Of a stretch of 64,000 bases of DNA, positions 46,987 through 58,420 are shown piece by piece. The stretch is from the NCBI GenBank assembly GCA_008638375.1, contig CM018038.1:13414515-13478514 (forward strand). Direction: 5' to 3'. Source of the stretch: Nyssa sinensis (lineage: Eukaryota > Streptophyta > Magnoliopsida > Cornales > Nyssaceae). Numbering within the stretch: the stretch's first letter is position 1; every line of letters begins with the position of its first letter. The notes under the pieces were generated by a model that searched no databases, had not been told where the DNA came from, and was given only the letters and a program-made list of their open reading frames with translations. The position numbers were made by a program, and so were the translations under genes.

Positions 46987-48121
46987 TCTCTCTGTGTCAA
47001 ATTCTAAATGTGTGAGATGGTGATGGGAAGAGAACTAGCTCCATATTAGAGCCCAGTTAAGAGGGATCAAAAACTTTCAACATACAGAGAAAGTCAAATG
47101 AATCACGCAAGCTGAAAATAAAAACTTCCTTTACAACCAATTGGAAGGTCAATTACGGTTCTCAATTTTTAAATTTACTTTCTGTAACCCCCTACGTACA
47201 CCGCCATATTACAGCCAAAGTTGAAATAATCCCCAACACAAATCCCACTCCATAAAAAATTATTGTAATAGAATATTGAATAAAATATATAATCAATTCA
47301 TGTTTGATCAACATATATACCATTTATTTTTACCTCATTTTGGATAAAAATAATGTTAGCATCATGCGTAATGTTTCAATATTTGTGTTATTATTAAACC
47401 GTCCAATGCATGCAATAGTGAAAAAATAATTGATCGAATAATATGAAATTGTTGTATTAATTTTATAAAAATAATTGATCGAATAATATGAAATTGTTGT
47501 ATTAATTTTATATCAAATCATGATGTGATATGAATTTAATATAACAATGTCATATTTACGACCCAAATTAACCGCCAATAAGAGATACATTTATGGGGTC
47601 AGTTAGTAAAGATTTCATTGTTTAAGCTCAGGTTCAAGCTGATCTCCCGGTTCATGCAAGTTTTCTGAGCTCTCTTTCAAACGGCAAAGGCATTACAACA
47701 ATATGCACTATACTCTCAACTCAACTCCACTCTTTTCATACTTTTTTCTCTTTTGCCTTTCACTTGCATTATTTCTTTTTATTAAACTTCTAAAGATACG
47801 TATGAGTATTTAAAGGTGTATCTAAACACTTGTATATATATATATATATATGTACTATATTTTATAGGATCACATTTCAAAGAGAGATTATCTTGTGAGA
47901 CTGACGATCTTTCACTAAAAATATAATTAGAGCTGAAATTGAGAAAAAATTCTATTCACAAAATAAAAAATAATATATTTTTATTAGAGATCGTCACATA
48001 TGATAATGTGATATGATGGTCTCATTAAATAATTACTCAACTTGAAGACATTTTTTAGACCCTCGACACATAACTCTTAATAATACTAAATTCATAAACA
48101 TTAATATATAATTATCATTTT
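46987..48121. other. Non-coding region upstream of UGT-3
   Basis: The first 200 bases align with the UGT-1/UGT-2 leader and promoter but lack the clean TATA box. Two 45-base tandem copies beginning taattgatcgaataatatg lie at about 47422-47512. A TA run lies at 47830-47852. No gene. Confidence 0.6.
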
Positions 48122-48640
48122 TGATGTTGCACTTTCTGATCAGTGAGATTTTTGTTTTTTATCGCCCATCAAGAACTCAAAAAGGATCAGAGGGCCATCG
48201 GGTTGGCTCCGATGATAAAGTTAGTAAAATAAAGAAAAATTGTAATTGAAAGAAATTGAATGACTGTAATTGAAAAGCGCACCTTAGGATTTTACTTATA
48301 GGCTATAGATTTTCTAAGTTGATTAAGATTTGGAGTCACAAAAATAAGAATTTGATGATATCCGAAAATAGCAGTTACCATGTTGAACTCTGTTTCCTTA
48401 CTTCAAGGACGGTAGGACATGTAAAATGGTGACCATCTCGGGACCCCTTTATGTACATGCCCAGTATTTCCTACTCTGAAGGGAAGACTAGAGATCTTAC
48501 GACATTCTGAGTAAAAAGGTTCTGAACCCTATGTGCCTGTCTGTTCTGGATAGGAGAACTTTTCTTGGTCTGTATGTGTAGATGCTCTGTATATACACGT
48601 GTCATGCTAGAACTGGTCTGTCCTTTTTTGTGGTATATTA
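48122..48640 (-). repeat. 3' LTR of element C, with polypurine tract beside it
   Basis: The element-side end reads GGTATATTA where A has GCGTATCA. Next to it a run of 12 C at 48647-48658 (poly-G on the minus strand) is the polypurine tract. Confidence 0.8.
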
Positions 48641-48814
48641 GCTAGTCCCCCCCCCCCCAAGCCTCAGTTTAGCGAATTGCATAGCTGAGGTTGAGGGTTT
48701 CTAAAGAGTCACGTACCATAATTACGAGCGTGCCGCTTTGCCTTCTGCGATAATCGTTGATGTGACATTTATTGCATCAGTCGTCGATTGGACTTTCAAG
48801 GCCATCATTTCCTT

Positions 48815-48869
48815 AACCGACGCGACGGTTCAAAATCATGGGCCCCCATTACTTTAACCCTTTATAAAA
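48815..48869 (+). promoter_or_regulatory. Conserved promoter of the antisense gene, element C
   Basis: Palindrome-like AACCGACGCGACGGTT (48815-48830), then TATAAAA at 48863-48869 after 32 bases, 209 bases before the antisense ATG. This is the clearest TATA box of the three. Confidence 0.6.
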
Positions 48870-49071
48870 TGAGAAGGAATGTGTGTGTGCCCTTTTTTCT
48901 TCATTTCCATTACTTCCAAAGGCACTTCGCCACACATTTGAGAAAAGTTAGAGCGAGAAGATCTCCATCGCAAGAAGCTTACTTTCTGATCAAGTTTTGA
49001 TTAGGTTCGGTTTGTTTCCGATCATCTTTCTTTCTTCTATCCCTTTTCTTTTCTTGTTATTTCTTTTCATA

Positions 49072-50897
49072 ATGTCAGCCTCAGACTCCTTGTCAAGCAT
49101 TGGTTATAGAACAGAGAGTTCTTCTGAGACGTTTGTTCCATCAGAAGTTCAAATCATAGATAGCACTTTCTCAAGGGACTTAGAAAATAGGATAGTTGAG
49201 CATCCCTTCCCTAGTCCTAAACTTGGAATAGTAGAAGTCTTCATTGAGCTTAGAAATCTAGTGAGAGAAACCTCAGGTAGGCGTTCCCAAAGGGAGGAAG
49301 GAAAAAGCGCCATTACTTAGGGCATGTTAAGTGCTTTGAGGGCTACTTTCGACTTTCGCCCAAATGTGACTTGTAGGGCGCGTGGACCAATGGACCCCTA
49401 ATTAGGAATTTTTTCAAATGGTTTAACATATACCCTACTGACCTTAACATCAATAGTTGGAGGAACTTGTTAGGGTTTATAGTTTTAGGTCATATGAACG
49501 GTGTCGAGGTGGATCTTCAGTTAATCTGAAATAATATGGACCTGAAGTTTCTGAGGTCGGAGGGCATGTTTTACATGTCTTTTGACAAAGGGTTCAGACC
49601 CTCTCCTCAGTACCCACCTCCAATAAGACTTGAAAGAAGTGGTACTTCTTCGTAGGAGGAGGATGGGAGCTTGAAAACTACGAGGGCTAGACCTCGACTT
49701 TCCCTCGAAGTACTAGGATCAAGGGTGAAATCCCCTTTTTAAATATTTTTGCCTATGTTTTTTTTGTTTCCTTTTGTTTATTCATTGTCTGATCTGAATC
49801 TTGTATATTTTGTGTAGACAAGAGGGCTTGGAAGAGGTCCATCTTTTCTGTTGAACTTCAAGGGAAGTACCAAAAACTCCTTCAGACCAGCAACCGTGCG
49901 CACAACGCCATCCTCACCTCCACCAATTTAATGGAGGTCGGGCTGGAAAAGGGCAAGGCCGAGAACCTGAAGAAATCCCTGATGTCTGGATGGGCACCAA
50001 GAAAGAAGAAGAAAAATGTGGGGGAGAGTTCTTCCCCTACCGAGCCTCCCCTCAAAGTGAAGAGGAGGAGGCTGTTTTCTAACTTCCCAGACCAAATTAT
50101 GTCTGAGGACATGAGGGAGTCTCCTACTCTCGAGCTCGTACTTCCCCCTACGCTTACAGTTCCTACAAAAAAGAGGGGGAAGGGGAAGTCTGCTGCTGCT
50201 CCCCATGTGCTTGATGACTCTGACTATCTAGCCGCGAAGAAGGCTTTTGACGAGTCTTGGGCTACAGGTCCAAGTAAATTTAAAGGTCTGAAGGTACAGA
50301 AAATCGCCAAAAACTTGCTATCATTCTAGTTGAAGGTAAGCTCTGACGAGCTTTTCTCATTTCTTTCTTTTTTGTTTTCTTTTTTTGTTCTGTCATCTGT
50401 TCTAACTATTGCTTGTTTCCTATTTTCAGACCATGCATGGCCTTGTTGTCATCATGGATTCTTCAGTGGACTCTAAGCAGATTGAAAACCTTAAATTTGA
50501 GCTCGATGAAGCTAGGCTACTGTTGGGGATGGCTTAGTCCACTGCCTCTACAACTGAGGAGAAACTGAAAGAAGCTATTGACTCCTACTCTATCTTGGAG
50601 TCTGAAAGGGACTTTCTTGTTCTAGAGTTGGAAGACCTCAAAAAGAGGTTCAAAGACTTCCAATCTACCTCTGTTAAGAAAGTCCAAGACATTGCCGACT
50701 CTGTTAGAGTTCAAACCGAGATTGATGTAAATACTGAGGTCGAGGGCATGGGTGGAGAGCTGATCTAGCATGGGTACCATACCTTTAGAGCCAAGCTTCT
50801 CAAGAAGTATCCTGACCTTGATTTGGCTGGGATTGACTACATTGAAGTCTCTTCTAGTGAGATTGGGGTGCAGGATGATGATGAGGAGGAACTCTGA
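49072..50897 (+). pseudogene. Antisense gene of element C (aORF)
   Basis: ATG at 49072 (MSASDSLSSIG). Introns 49725-49817 and 50336-50429 match A and B in position; the first splits an Asp codon (phase 1) before KRAWKRS. Exon 1 has lost roughly 100 bases near 49380 and carries the shared TAG at 49318-49320. Exon 2 is open at 49931-50329 with a Lys-rich basic stretch (KKKKNVG, KVKRRRL), then DDSDYLAAKKAFDESW. Exon 3 is a predicted coiled coil (IENLKFELDEARLL, EKLKEAIDS, ERDFLVLELEDLKKRF) ending in DDDEEEL. Function unknown. Confidence 0.65.
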
Positions 50898-51360
50898 TGT
50901 TGATATATTACAAATCAAAATGTATCGAGCTTTAACACTTGTAAGAAAGCTTCACCTTCAGCTCTTTAATTAAGTTTAGAATCTAGATCTTCCAGACTTT
51001 GTAACTTAATCAAGATCTCCATAACTTGTAATTAAATCAACATAGATCTTCAAAACTTGAGATTGAGTCAAGATCTCCATAACTTGTAATTAAATCATTC
51101 ATGGATCTTCGAAACTTGAAATTGAACCAAAGCTTTAGGCCTCAAATGTCCCCAACTTGTAATTAAATCAAGCACAGATTTTTAAAATTTGTAATTGAAT
51201 CAAGATCTTCATCACTTGTAATTAAATCAAGCATAAATCTTTAAAATTTGAAATTGAACCAAAGTCTTCATAACTTGTAATCAAATCAAGCTTTAACTTC
51301 ATAAAAGATGGGGGACCTTGGCAAAAACGAATTGGATAATCAGGGCTTTTGATACTTTCA
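50898..51360. repeat. Degenerate repeats after the antisense gene of C
   Basis: Repeated motif AACTTGTAATTAAATCAAG with aagatcttcat variants every 40-60 bases. No coding frame. It may be an older part of the same tandem-repeat region. Confidence 0.6.
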
Positions 51361-51382
51361 TTGAACTGTTCACTTGAATGAA

Positions 51383-51745
51383 GAATGGACCAGACCTATA
51401 ACACTTATAATGGATACAAGGATTTTAGGGGTCTGTCCATTGGGTTGGACCAGACTTGTAGCATTTGCAATGGCTGCAAGGCTTTTAGGGGTCTGTACAT
51501 TGAGATGGACCAGACCTCTAGCACTTGTATTGGCTATAAAGCTTTTAGGGGTTTGTATATTGAGATGGACTAAACCTATAGCACTTGCAATGGCTGCAAG
51601 GCTTTTAGGGGTCTGTACATTGCGATGGACCAGGCTGCAAGGCTTTTAAGAGTCCGTACATTGAGATGGACCAGACCTATAGCACTTGCAATGACTGCAA
51701 GGCTTTTAGGGGTCTGTACATTGAGATGGACTAGAGGGGTCTATA
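51383..51745. repeat. Tandem-repeat 3' region of element C (60-bp units)
   Basis: GGACCAGAC-type starts at 51447, 51507, 51567 and 51627 show a period of exactly 60. Within each unit lies GTCTGTACATTGAGATGGAC, the reverse complement of the core of the element B repeat. Confidence 0.85.
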
Positions 51746-51784
51746 TATTGAGATGAGAGAACTTAGAAATTAAAAAGAAATTTT

Positions 51785-52990
51785 TTATTTGTAGTATTTT
51801 CATAGGTTCTCAACGTTCTAGGGCCTGGGCACAGGCTTCCCAGTTACATCTTCCAACCAATTAGTCGTGGGCTTGACGATCTTGGTTATTTTGTAGGGTG
51901 CTTTCCAATTAGGGGAGAGCTTTTCCATAGTAGGATCTTTGGTGTTCGGGAACATCCTTCTTAAGATGAGGTCCCTGATCTGGAGATTGACAGGTCTTAG
52001 CCCTTGGCTGAAGCTCTTGGTCATTCTCTGTTGGTATGTTTCAGTCTTGATTCGGGCTTGCTCGCGTTTCTCTTCAAGCAGGTCTAGATTTTCTACAAGC
52101 TAATGGTTGTTGGTTTCCTAGTCAAAGGCATCCGTCCTCAAGGTCAGCATGCCAATTTCGATAAGAATGACCACCTTAGTACAGTATGCAAGTGAGAATG
52201 GTGTTTCTATAGTTGGTGTTCTTTTAGTGGTTCAGTAGGCCCAAAGCATTCTAATGAGCTCTTCGACCCATCTTCATTTGGCTTCTTCTAACCTCTTCTT
52301 AATGGTGTCAAGAATTATGCGGTTGGTTACCTCGGCTTGCCCATTAGCTTGAGGATGCCTTGGTGAGGAGAGATGGTGGTTGATATGCAGGTCTTCACAG
52401 AACTTCCCGAACATATTTCTAGCAGATTGCGTGCCATTGGTTGAAATGATGACGCAGGGTATGCCGAATCTACAGACTATGTTCTTCTATGTGAAGTTAT
52501 TTACTTTTACTTCTATGATGTGAGTCGGAGGTTTGGCTTCTACCTATTTGGAGAAGTAATCGATGGCAACCAGTGGGTATTTTCTGTTTTCAGGAGCTTT
52601 TGGCAGTGGTCTTACAATGTCCATCCCCTATTAAGCGAAGGGCCAAAGACTGACAATAGGAACGAGCTCATGATGAGGTTGGTGCTGATATGAAGTAAAT
52701 CGTTGGCACTTGTCGCACCTCTAGACATATTCATTGGTTTATTTTAACATACCGGGCTAGTAGTAACCCTGAGTCAAAGCTCGGTGGGCTATGGTTCAGT
52801 CACCATTGTGGTTATCGCAGATCCCTTCATGTATCTCGGTTAGGACATATTTGGATTTATCTGGAGATAGGTACCGCAAGAAGGGTTACGTGTAGGATTT
52901 TTGGTATAGTTTCCCATCTAGGATCAGGTACCGAGCTGCCCTAATCCGAACCCTTCGGGCCTGGTTTTTGTCTTCTAGAAGCGATCATTC
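51785..52990 (-). pseudogene. Integrase region of element C pol
   Basis: C-terminal part LILRRMFPNTKDPTMEKLSP to GKPVPRP is open at 51818-52024; the ancestral stop is TAA at 51785-51787. The second catalytic motif reads STNGTQ near 52435-52450. The third motif GQAEVT is present near 52320. The zinc-binding part is broken by shifts and stops. Confidence 0.75.
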
Positions 52991-53890
52991 TTTTATGTAC
53001 TAGATGATGAGACTTAGGTCTGAGTTTGTTCTGAGATTTGGGAGGATTGTACTTCTTCGATGCTTGGCTTCGGTTGGTAAGAGACTCTTACCGTTGAATC
53101 CCTTTGTAACTTGAAATGGGAACCCATATTTGCTAAAGCATCAGCCTTGGAGTTCTGGCTTCTTTCAATTTTTTGAATGATGAACTTGTGGAAAGAAAGC
53201 CTCAATGATCCCACCAGCTCTGAATATTAGATCATTCTGTCATCCTTGGTGGAGAATTTTTTTGAGACTTGGCTTTCCACAAATTGGGAGTCAGAGAATG
53301 CATCGAGATTCTGGGCTTCATATTCTAAAGCTAACTTCATCCCAAAGACGAGTGCTTCGTACTCGGCTTCATTGTTAGAAGTTTTGAACCATAAACTAAC
53401 TGTTTTTTCAATTATGATTCCATCGAGGGACTAAAGTACTATGCCCAATCCTAAGCCTCTGTCGGTGGATAACCCATCAGTGGTGTCCGTGCTAGCTTGT
53501 GCTTTAGCATGTAACGCTGGAATGAATTCTACAACAAAGTCCATCAGTGCTTGCCTTTTGATAGAGGTCTGTGACACATAAGATATATCAAATTCTCCTA
53601 ACTCCATAGACCACTTGACCAGTCGTCCTGAGACTTCAGGCTCATGTAGGACTGATTTAAGAAGGTAGGACGTAGAGATTTCAATGGGATGCGCTTAAAA
53701 ATAAAGCCCAAGTTTTTGAGTGGATATCCCTAGGGTAAAGGCCAATTTCTCAATTTTGGAATATCTCGTCTCTATGTCCAAAAGTGCTTTGCTCACATAG
53801 AAAACAGGCCTTTGAATCCCTTCATCCTGTCTGACTAGTACAGAGCTGATGGCATTCTTTGATACCGCAAGGTATAAGAGAAACGTTTCC
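52991..53890 (-). pseudogene. RNase H regions of element C pol
   Basis: Includes FLLYLAVSKNAISSVLVRQDEG (53695-53898), GELGEFDISYVS, a damaged second RNase H start (TTDGLSTDRGLGLG), NNEAEYEALVFGMKLALEYE and NSKADALANMGSHFK. Several TAG and TAA stops replace Gln. Confidence 0.7.
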
Positions 53891-55010
53891 CCTTGCATTG
53901 ACTTTGAAAGGAGCTCGGGAGAAGCTAAGTACTGCTTTAACTCCTAGAAGGCTTTTTCGCATTCAAGAATCTACTCTAGTCCCTTACTCTCCCTCAAGGC
54001 TTTGAAGATTGGAAGGCACCGGTCGATAGACTTAAAGATGAATCAGTTCAGAGTCGTTATCCTTCCGTTCAGGCCTTAAATATCTTTCTTGGTTTTCGGT
54101 GACTCTAGTTCGATCAGAGCTTTTATCTACGAGAGGTCTGCCTCAATTCCCCTTTAAGAGACCAGAAAACTCAAGAACTTCCCTTTGGTGATCCCGAAAG
54201 TACACTTTGAGGGATTCAGCTTCATCATGTTCTGCCTTAGGATGTTAAATGTTTGGCTCAGGTGTTAGATGTGGTCATTCTTCCGTATGCTCTTGACTAC
54301 CATGTCATCTATGTAGACCTCTATCGTGTTGCCAATTAGAGAGCTAAACATTTTGTTCACCAGACGTTGGTATGTGGCTCCAACGTTCTTCAGACTGAAC
54401 GGTATCACTCTATAACAATGAAAACCTCGTTCGGATATGAAAGCTATTTTTTCTTGGTGTGGAGGATACATCTGAATTTGGTTGTATCTAGAGTAGGCAT
54501 CCATGAGGCTCATGAGGTCATGTCCTGCGGTTGCGTCAACTAGTTGATCGATCCTAGGGAGGCTCATAAGGTCATGTCATGTCCTTCAGGAAACAGGCTT
54601 TGTTGAGATCGGTGTAGTCAATGCACACCCTCCATTTTCCATTCTTCTTTCTAGCAAGGACTATGTTGGCGAACCACTCTGGATAGAATACTTCTCTTAT
54701 CATTTTGGCATTTAACAGCCTCTGGACCTCTTCGTTGATAATCTTGTAGTGCTCGGGGGCGAACGTTCTCCTCTTTTGCCTCATAGGAGAATGATTTGGG
54801 TCGGTCATCAACTTGTGGGAGATGAGGTTAGGATCTATTCCTTCCATATCCTTGGTCTTCCAAGCGAATTCCGACAGGTTTCTTTTCAGGAATTCAACAA
54901 TTTCTTGTTGCTCGGAGGGGGACAGATCTGAGCCAATCTGTAAATTCTGTTCTCCTTCTTCAGAGCTGACAAGTACCTTGATAGGTTCCTCCATTGGTTT
55001 GGCCATGCTG
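53891..55010 (-). pseudogene. Reverse transcriptase region of element C pol
   Basis: Two open segments, 54572-55006 (INEEVQRLLNAKMIREVFYP, ARKKNGKWRVCIDYTDLNKA) and 54265-54567 (LPRIDQLVDATAGHDLMSLM, YIDD at 54304-54315), are split by a small rearrangement near 54570 that repeats ctcatgaggtcatg. The longest intact RT stretch in the window. Confidence 0.8.
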
Positions 55011-55139
55011 TCTCTTCCTTTGGGCTTAATGGCTCATCGATCTCGAAGTGCATTCCTCTGTCTCTTAAAGGTCGAAAGGTGCAAGATTTCCTCCTTCACG
55101 AGGGTACCGTGATTGCTATTTGAGGGCCTTTTCCTTTAG

Positions 55140-55640
55140 CGCGAGAGTATGACATTCTCAGGCAGTTGGTTGACAGTCCCTGATGGAATAGACCTTGTCG
55201 TTCTGGATATACTTCAAGCACTGATGGAGGGTTGGGGTGACCACTCCCATCTGATGGAGCCAAGGTCTTCCGATGATGACATTGTAGAGGGACTTGGAGT
55301 CGAGGACCATGTATTCAAAGATCTACATCTTCTGACCATCCCCTTCTCCTCGTTGTGGTCAGGAGGTCTATTTTGCCTAGCGCGGTGCTGAGGTTCCCAT
55401 CAAATCCCACAATTACGGTGGTGGCGGCCTTGATGTCGCTGGGGTTAAGCTTCATGTGCTCGAAAGGCTCATAGAATAACACATTGGTGGAACTTCCTGT
55501 GACTACCAGAACCCTTCTGATCTCAAAATTTACAATCTTAAGTGAGATGACGAGGGCGTCACTGTAAGGACAGTGTACCCCAACAAAATCCAACTTTGAG
55601 AACTGAATTTGTGGTGTTGGTTTTAGCCTTTTATCAAGTG
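55140..55640 (-). pseudogene. Protease region of element C pol
   Basis: GVHCPYSDALVISLKI and VLVVTGSSTNVLFY: the active-site Asp is Val. The frame shifts after the KIDLLTTT segment. Confidence 0.75.
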
Positions 55641-55699
55641 CAGAGATCTAGAGGATGCTGGGTTTGCCCTTGCCTCCCAAGCATATTGTTTCTTGGCTT

Positions 55700-57465
55700 G
55701 GTAGGACATTCTTGTCATTGAGTTGTTAGCATGGAGGACAAAGATGAACTAATTGTTCTGGTGTGGTTGCTCGTTCTGAGCCTCCTTCTGTTCAGGCTTT
55801 TGCTCTTGCCTTTTTTGTTGTGGTCTGTCATTATGGGGGTTTTGCGTCTCATCTTGTCAGACGAACTCTCGTAGCCGCCCTCTTCTGATAAGTTGTTCAA
55901 TCTCCTACTTGAGGGTTCTACATTCATTAGTGGTATGCCCGTGATCTTTGTGAAAATCACAGTACTTGTTTTGATCCCTCGTATCAGGATTGCTCTTTAA
56001 CGGCTCTAGACACTTTAAATCCTCACGAGTCCTGTACCTGCCGAAGTATGTGAATGAGGGAGGCATTCAGAGGGGTGAAAGTACCGGATCTCCTTGAATT
56101 AGGATTATTCTAGGTTCTGGGTGCCACCCTCTTGTCAGGACTTCTGACCCTCTTCTTAATTGCACTGGAGTCCCTATTCTAGATGTGATCATCCTTCTGA
56201 GCTTGCTCCTTTACCTTTCGGAATGACATCTTTGTATCATCTAGGTTTATATATTTTCGTGTCCGTTCCATGAGTACCGCTACGTCAATGAGAGGATTCT
56301 TTGTCAAAGAGTCTTAAAAACGTCCAGGCCCTAGGCCAGAGGTGAGAGCTACTACTAGGAAGCTCGGGATGCAATCTGTTATCTCCGTGAGCTCGGTATT
56401 GAAACAAGCAATGTACTCCCGAGACGATTCCCCTTTGGCTAGTTTTATAGTTAGCAGTAATTTTAGACCATTTCTTAACTTCTTGCTAGTTAGAAATCGA
56501 TCAAGAAACTGTCTGCTGAGTTCGTAGAAGCTGGTGATCGATTCTTGAGGGAGGATGTGGAACCACTTTAGAGCAATACCTTTGAGACTTGTTACAAAGG
56601 TTCAGCACATAAAGATGCCAGTAGCTTCATGTAAAACCATTATGTGCTGATAGTGGGAGGGGTGGTCTCTAGGGTTCTCAGACCAGTCATAAAGAGTGAA
56701 TTTCGGGACAACAAATTTTTTTGGCTACTCTTTTTCCATTATAGCAGAAGTGAATGGCGTGGCGAACCTCTCGAGCAGCTTTCCCAGTTCATCTTGTTCT
56801 GGAGGGACGTGAGTCCCTTTAGTAAAGACGGTTTGTTCTATAGAGTTTGCTATTTCCTTTGTCCTTTGAGGAACTCAGGGCAAAACTAGATGTGGATTTG
56901 GGCCCCACTGTTGGTCCTGTCTTGCAACTTCAGCCCTTATATTAAGGGGATGATTTTTTCCAATAGTGATAGGGGGACATTGCCTTCTTTGGACTGGGGG
57001 AGTCGGTGCTAGTGGAGGCTGAAACTCTGGTGGTGTTGGATCAACCCTCGAGGCTGCTGAGTTTGGATCCTTATTCTGCTTTGATAATGGACAGCGGGAT
57101 AGAAAATGGGCATCCCTCTCCATACTGCAGTTGATGTTTGGGGGGTCAACCCCTACGCGAGTGGTACCATAGGGGTGTACCGACTACACGTTGGGAGGTC
57201 CTCTACCCATGGTGGTGGCGGGAGGTTGAGCCCCTTCATTAGCGATGTTGGTAGGAGGATAGGAGATATTGCTTTGCTGATTCTGGGCCAACGAAGCCAG
57301 GGCTTGGGACATGGCAACGAGCTGTTCTTACATTTGATCGGATTGTCGCTGAATCCGATCAAGTTGCTGTTGCAAGTGACTGGATGTTTGCCCCCTACCT
57401 CTTCTAGCGAGGGGTTGGTTCCGAGGATTTTGAGAACTTTTTCGTAGACGAAGATTGGGAGCCAT
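55700..57465 (-). pseudogene. gag of element C
   Basis: ATG at 57465 (MAPNLRLRKSSQ). The frame is long but broken by many TAG/TGA stops. Recognisable parts are PKKFVVPKFTLYD, ALKWFHILPQES, FLDRFLTSKKLRNG and REYIACFNTEITEI, with a zinc knuckle YCDFHKDHGHTTNEC near 55929-55973. Confidence 0.8.
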
Positions 57466-57535
57466 TGTCTTTTTAGAAAAAGATAAAAGAGCTGTTGTTT
57501 TCGTAAAAGAAAGTTAACAAGAAACGATTTTCATT

Positions 57536-58090
57536 CCCCACAGATGGCGCCAAACTGATGTTGCACTTTCTGATTAGTGGGACTTCCACTCTTTGTTGCC
57601 TGTCAAGAACTCAAAAAGGATCAAAGGGCCACCAAGTTATCTCCGATGGTAGCCGCTCCGATAATAAAGTTAATAAAATAAAAAAAAAAAAAATCTATAA
57701 TTGAAAGGAATTGAATGACTATAATTGAGAATCGCACCTTAAGATTTTATTCATAAGCTGCAGATTTACTAAGTTGATTATGATTTGGAATCGCAAAAAT
57801 AGGAATTTGATGATATCCGAGAATATCAGTTACCATGTTAGACTCTATTTCCTTATTTAAGGTCGGTAGGGCATGTAAGGCGGTGACCAGCTTGGGACCC
57901 CTTTATATGCGTGCCCCATATTTTCTACTCTAAAGGAAAGGCTAGAGATCTTGCGAAATTCCAAACGAAAAGGTTCTGAATCCTATGCTTGTTTGTTCTG
58001 GAGAAGAAGACTTTTCTTGATCTATATGCATAAATACTCTATATATACACGTATCATGCTTGGATTGATCTATCTTTTTGTGGTATATTA
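57536..58090 (-). repeat. 5' LTR and primer binding site of element C
   Basis: LTR 57556-58090; PBS GTTTGGCGCCATCTGTGGGG on the minus strand at 57536-57555, the best-preserved of the three. The LTR TATA is lost in this copy (ttcataa), while the 3' LTR still reads TATAAG. Confidence 0.8.
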
Positions 58091-58224
58091 ATTCTAATAA
58101 AATCAAGTTTAAATTTCCAGCAATACCAACCAAATAAGTTAAAGCCCTTTCATGAGGAGGAATTCTTCCCCTAATTGCCTCCCAAGCAAAGCTAAACTAA
58201 ATGGGAGTTGACTCTCTAGAACCT

Positions 58225-58420
58225 CCAATAGAAGTGGAGTGCTAGCTGCAACAATGGGTCAGACTGAGACTAATGAGGATATATGGTCCATTTGTTTGTT
58301 TCTGATTAATTCAATGCTTTGTGCAGCTGAGAATTTTTCTGTCTGGATTTTCGTCACAGGTGCAGTAATTGTTTGATTCAAACGTCAACACGAGAAAAGA
58401 GAGAATCATTCATATAATAT
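58225..58420. repeat. Conserved non-coding block, unit 3 copy
   Basis: GCTGCAACAATGGGTCAGAC, TTTGTTTGTTTCTGATTAAT and CAACACGAGAAAAGAGAG align with 3500-3700 and 25750-25940. It shows that UGT-3 belongs to the same duplication series. Confidence 0.6.

Larger units (their letters stand above)
48122..58090 (-). mobile_element. Tat-lineage Ty3/gypsy retrotransposon C
   Basis: Minus-strand element with direct LTRs 57556-58090 (5', 535 bases) and 48122-48640 (3', 519 bases), PBS at 57536-57555, gag-pol 51785-57465, 60-bp tandem repeats 51383-51745 and an antisense gene 49072-50897. Flanks ATTTT and ATTCT are a likely decayed target duplication. One LTR end has lost its terminal CA (TTA). It is the most degraded of the three elements. 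Confidence 0.88.
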
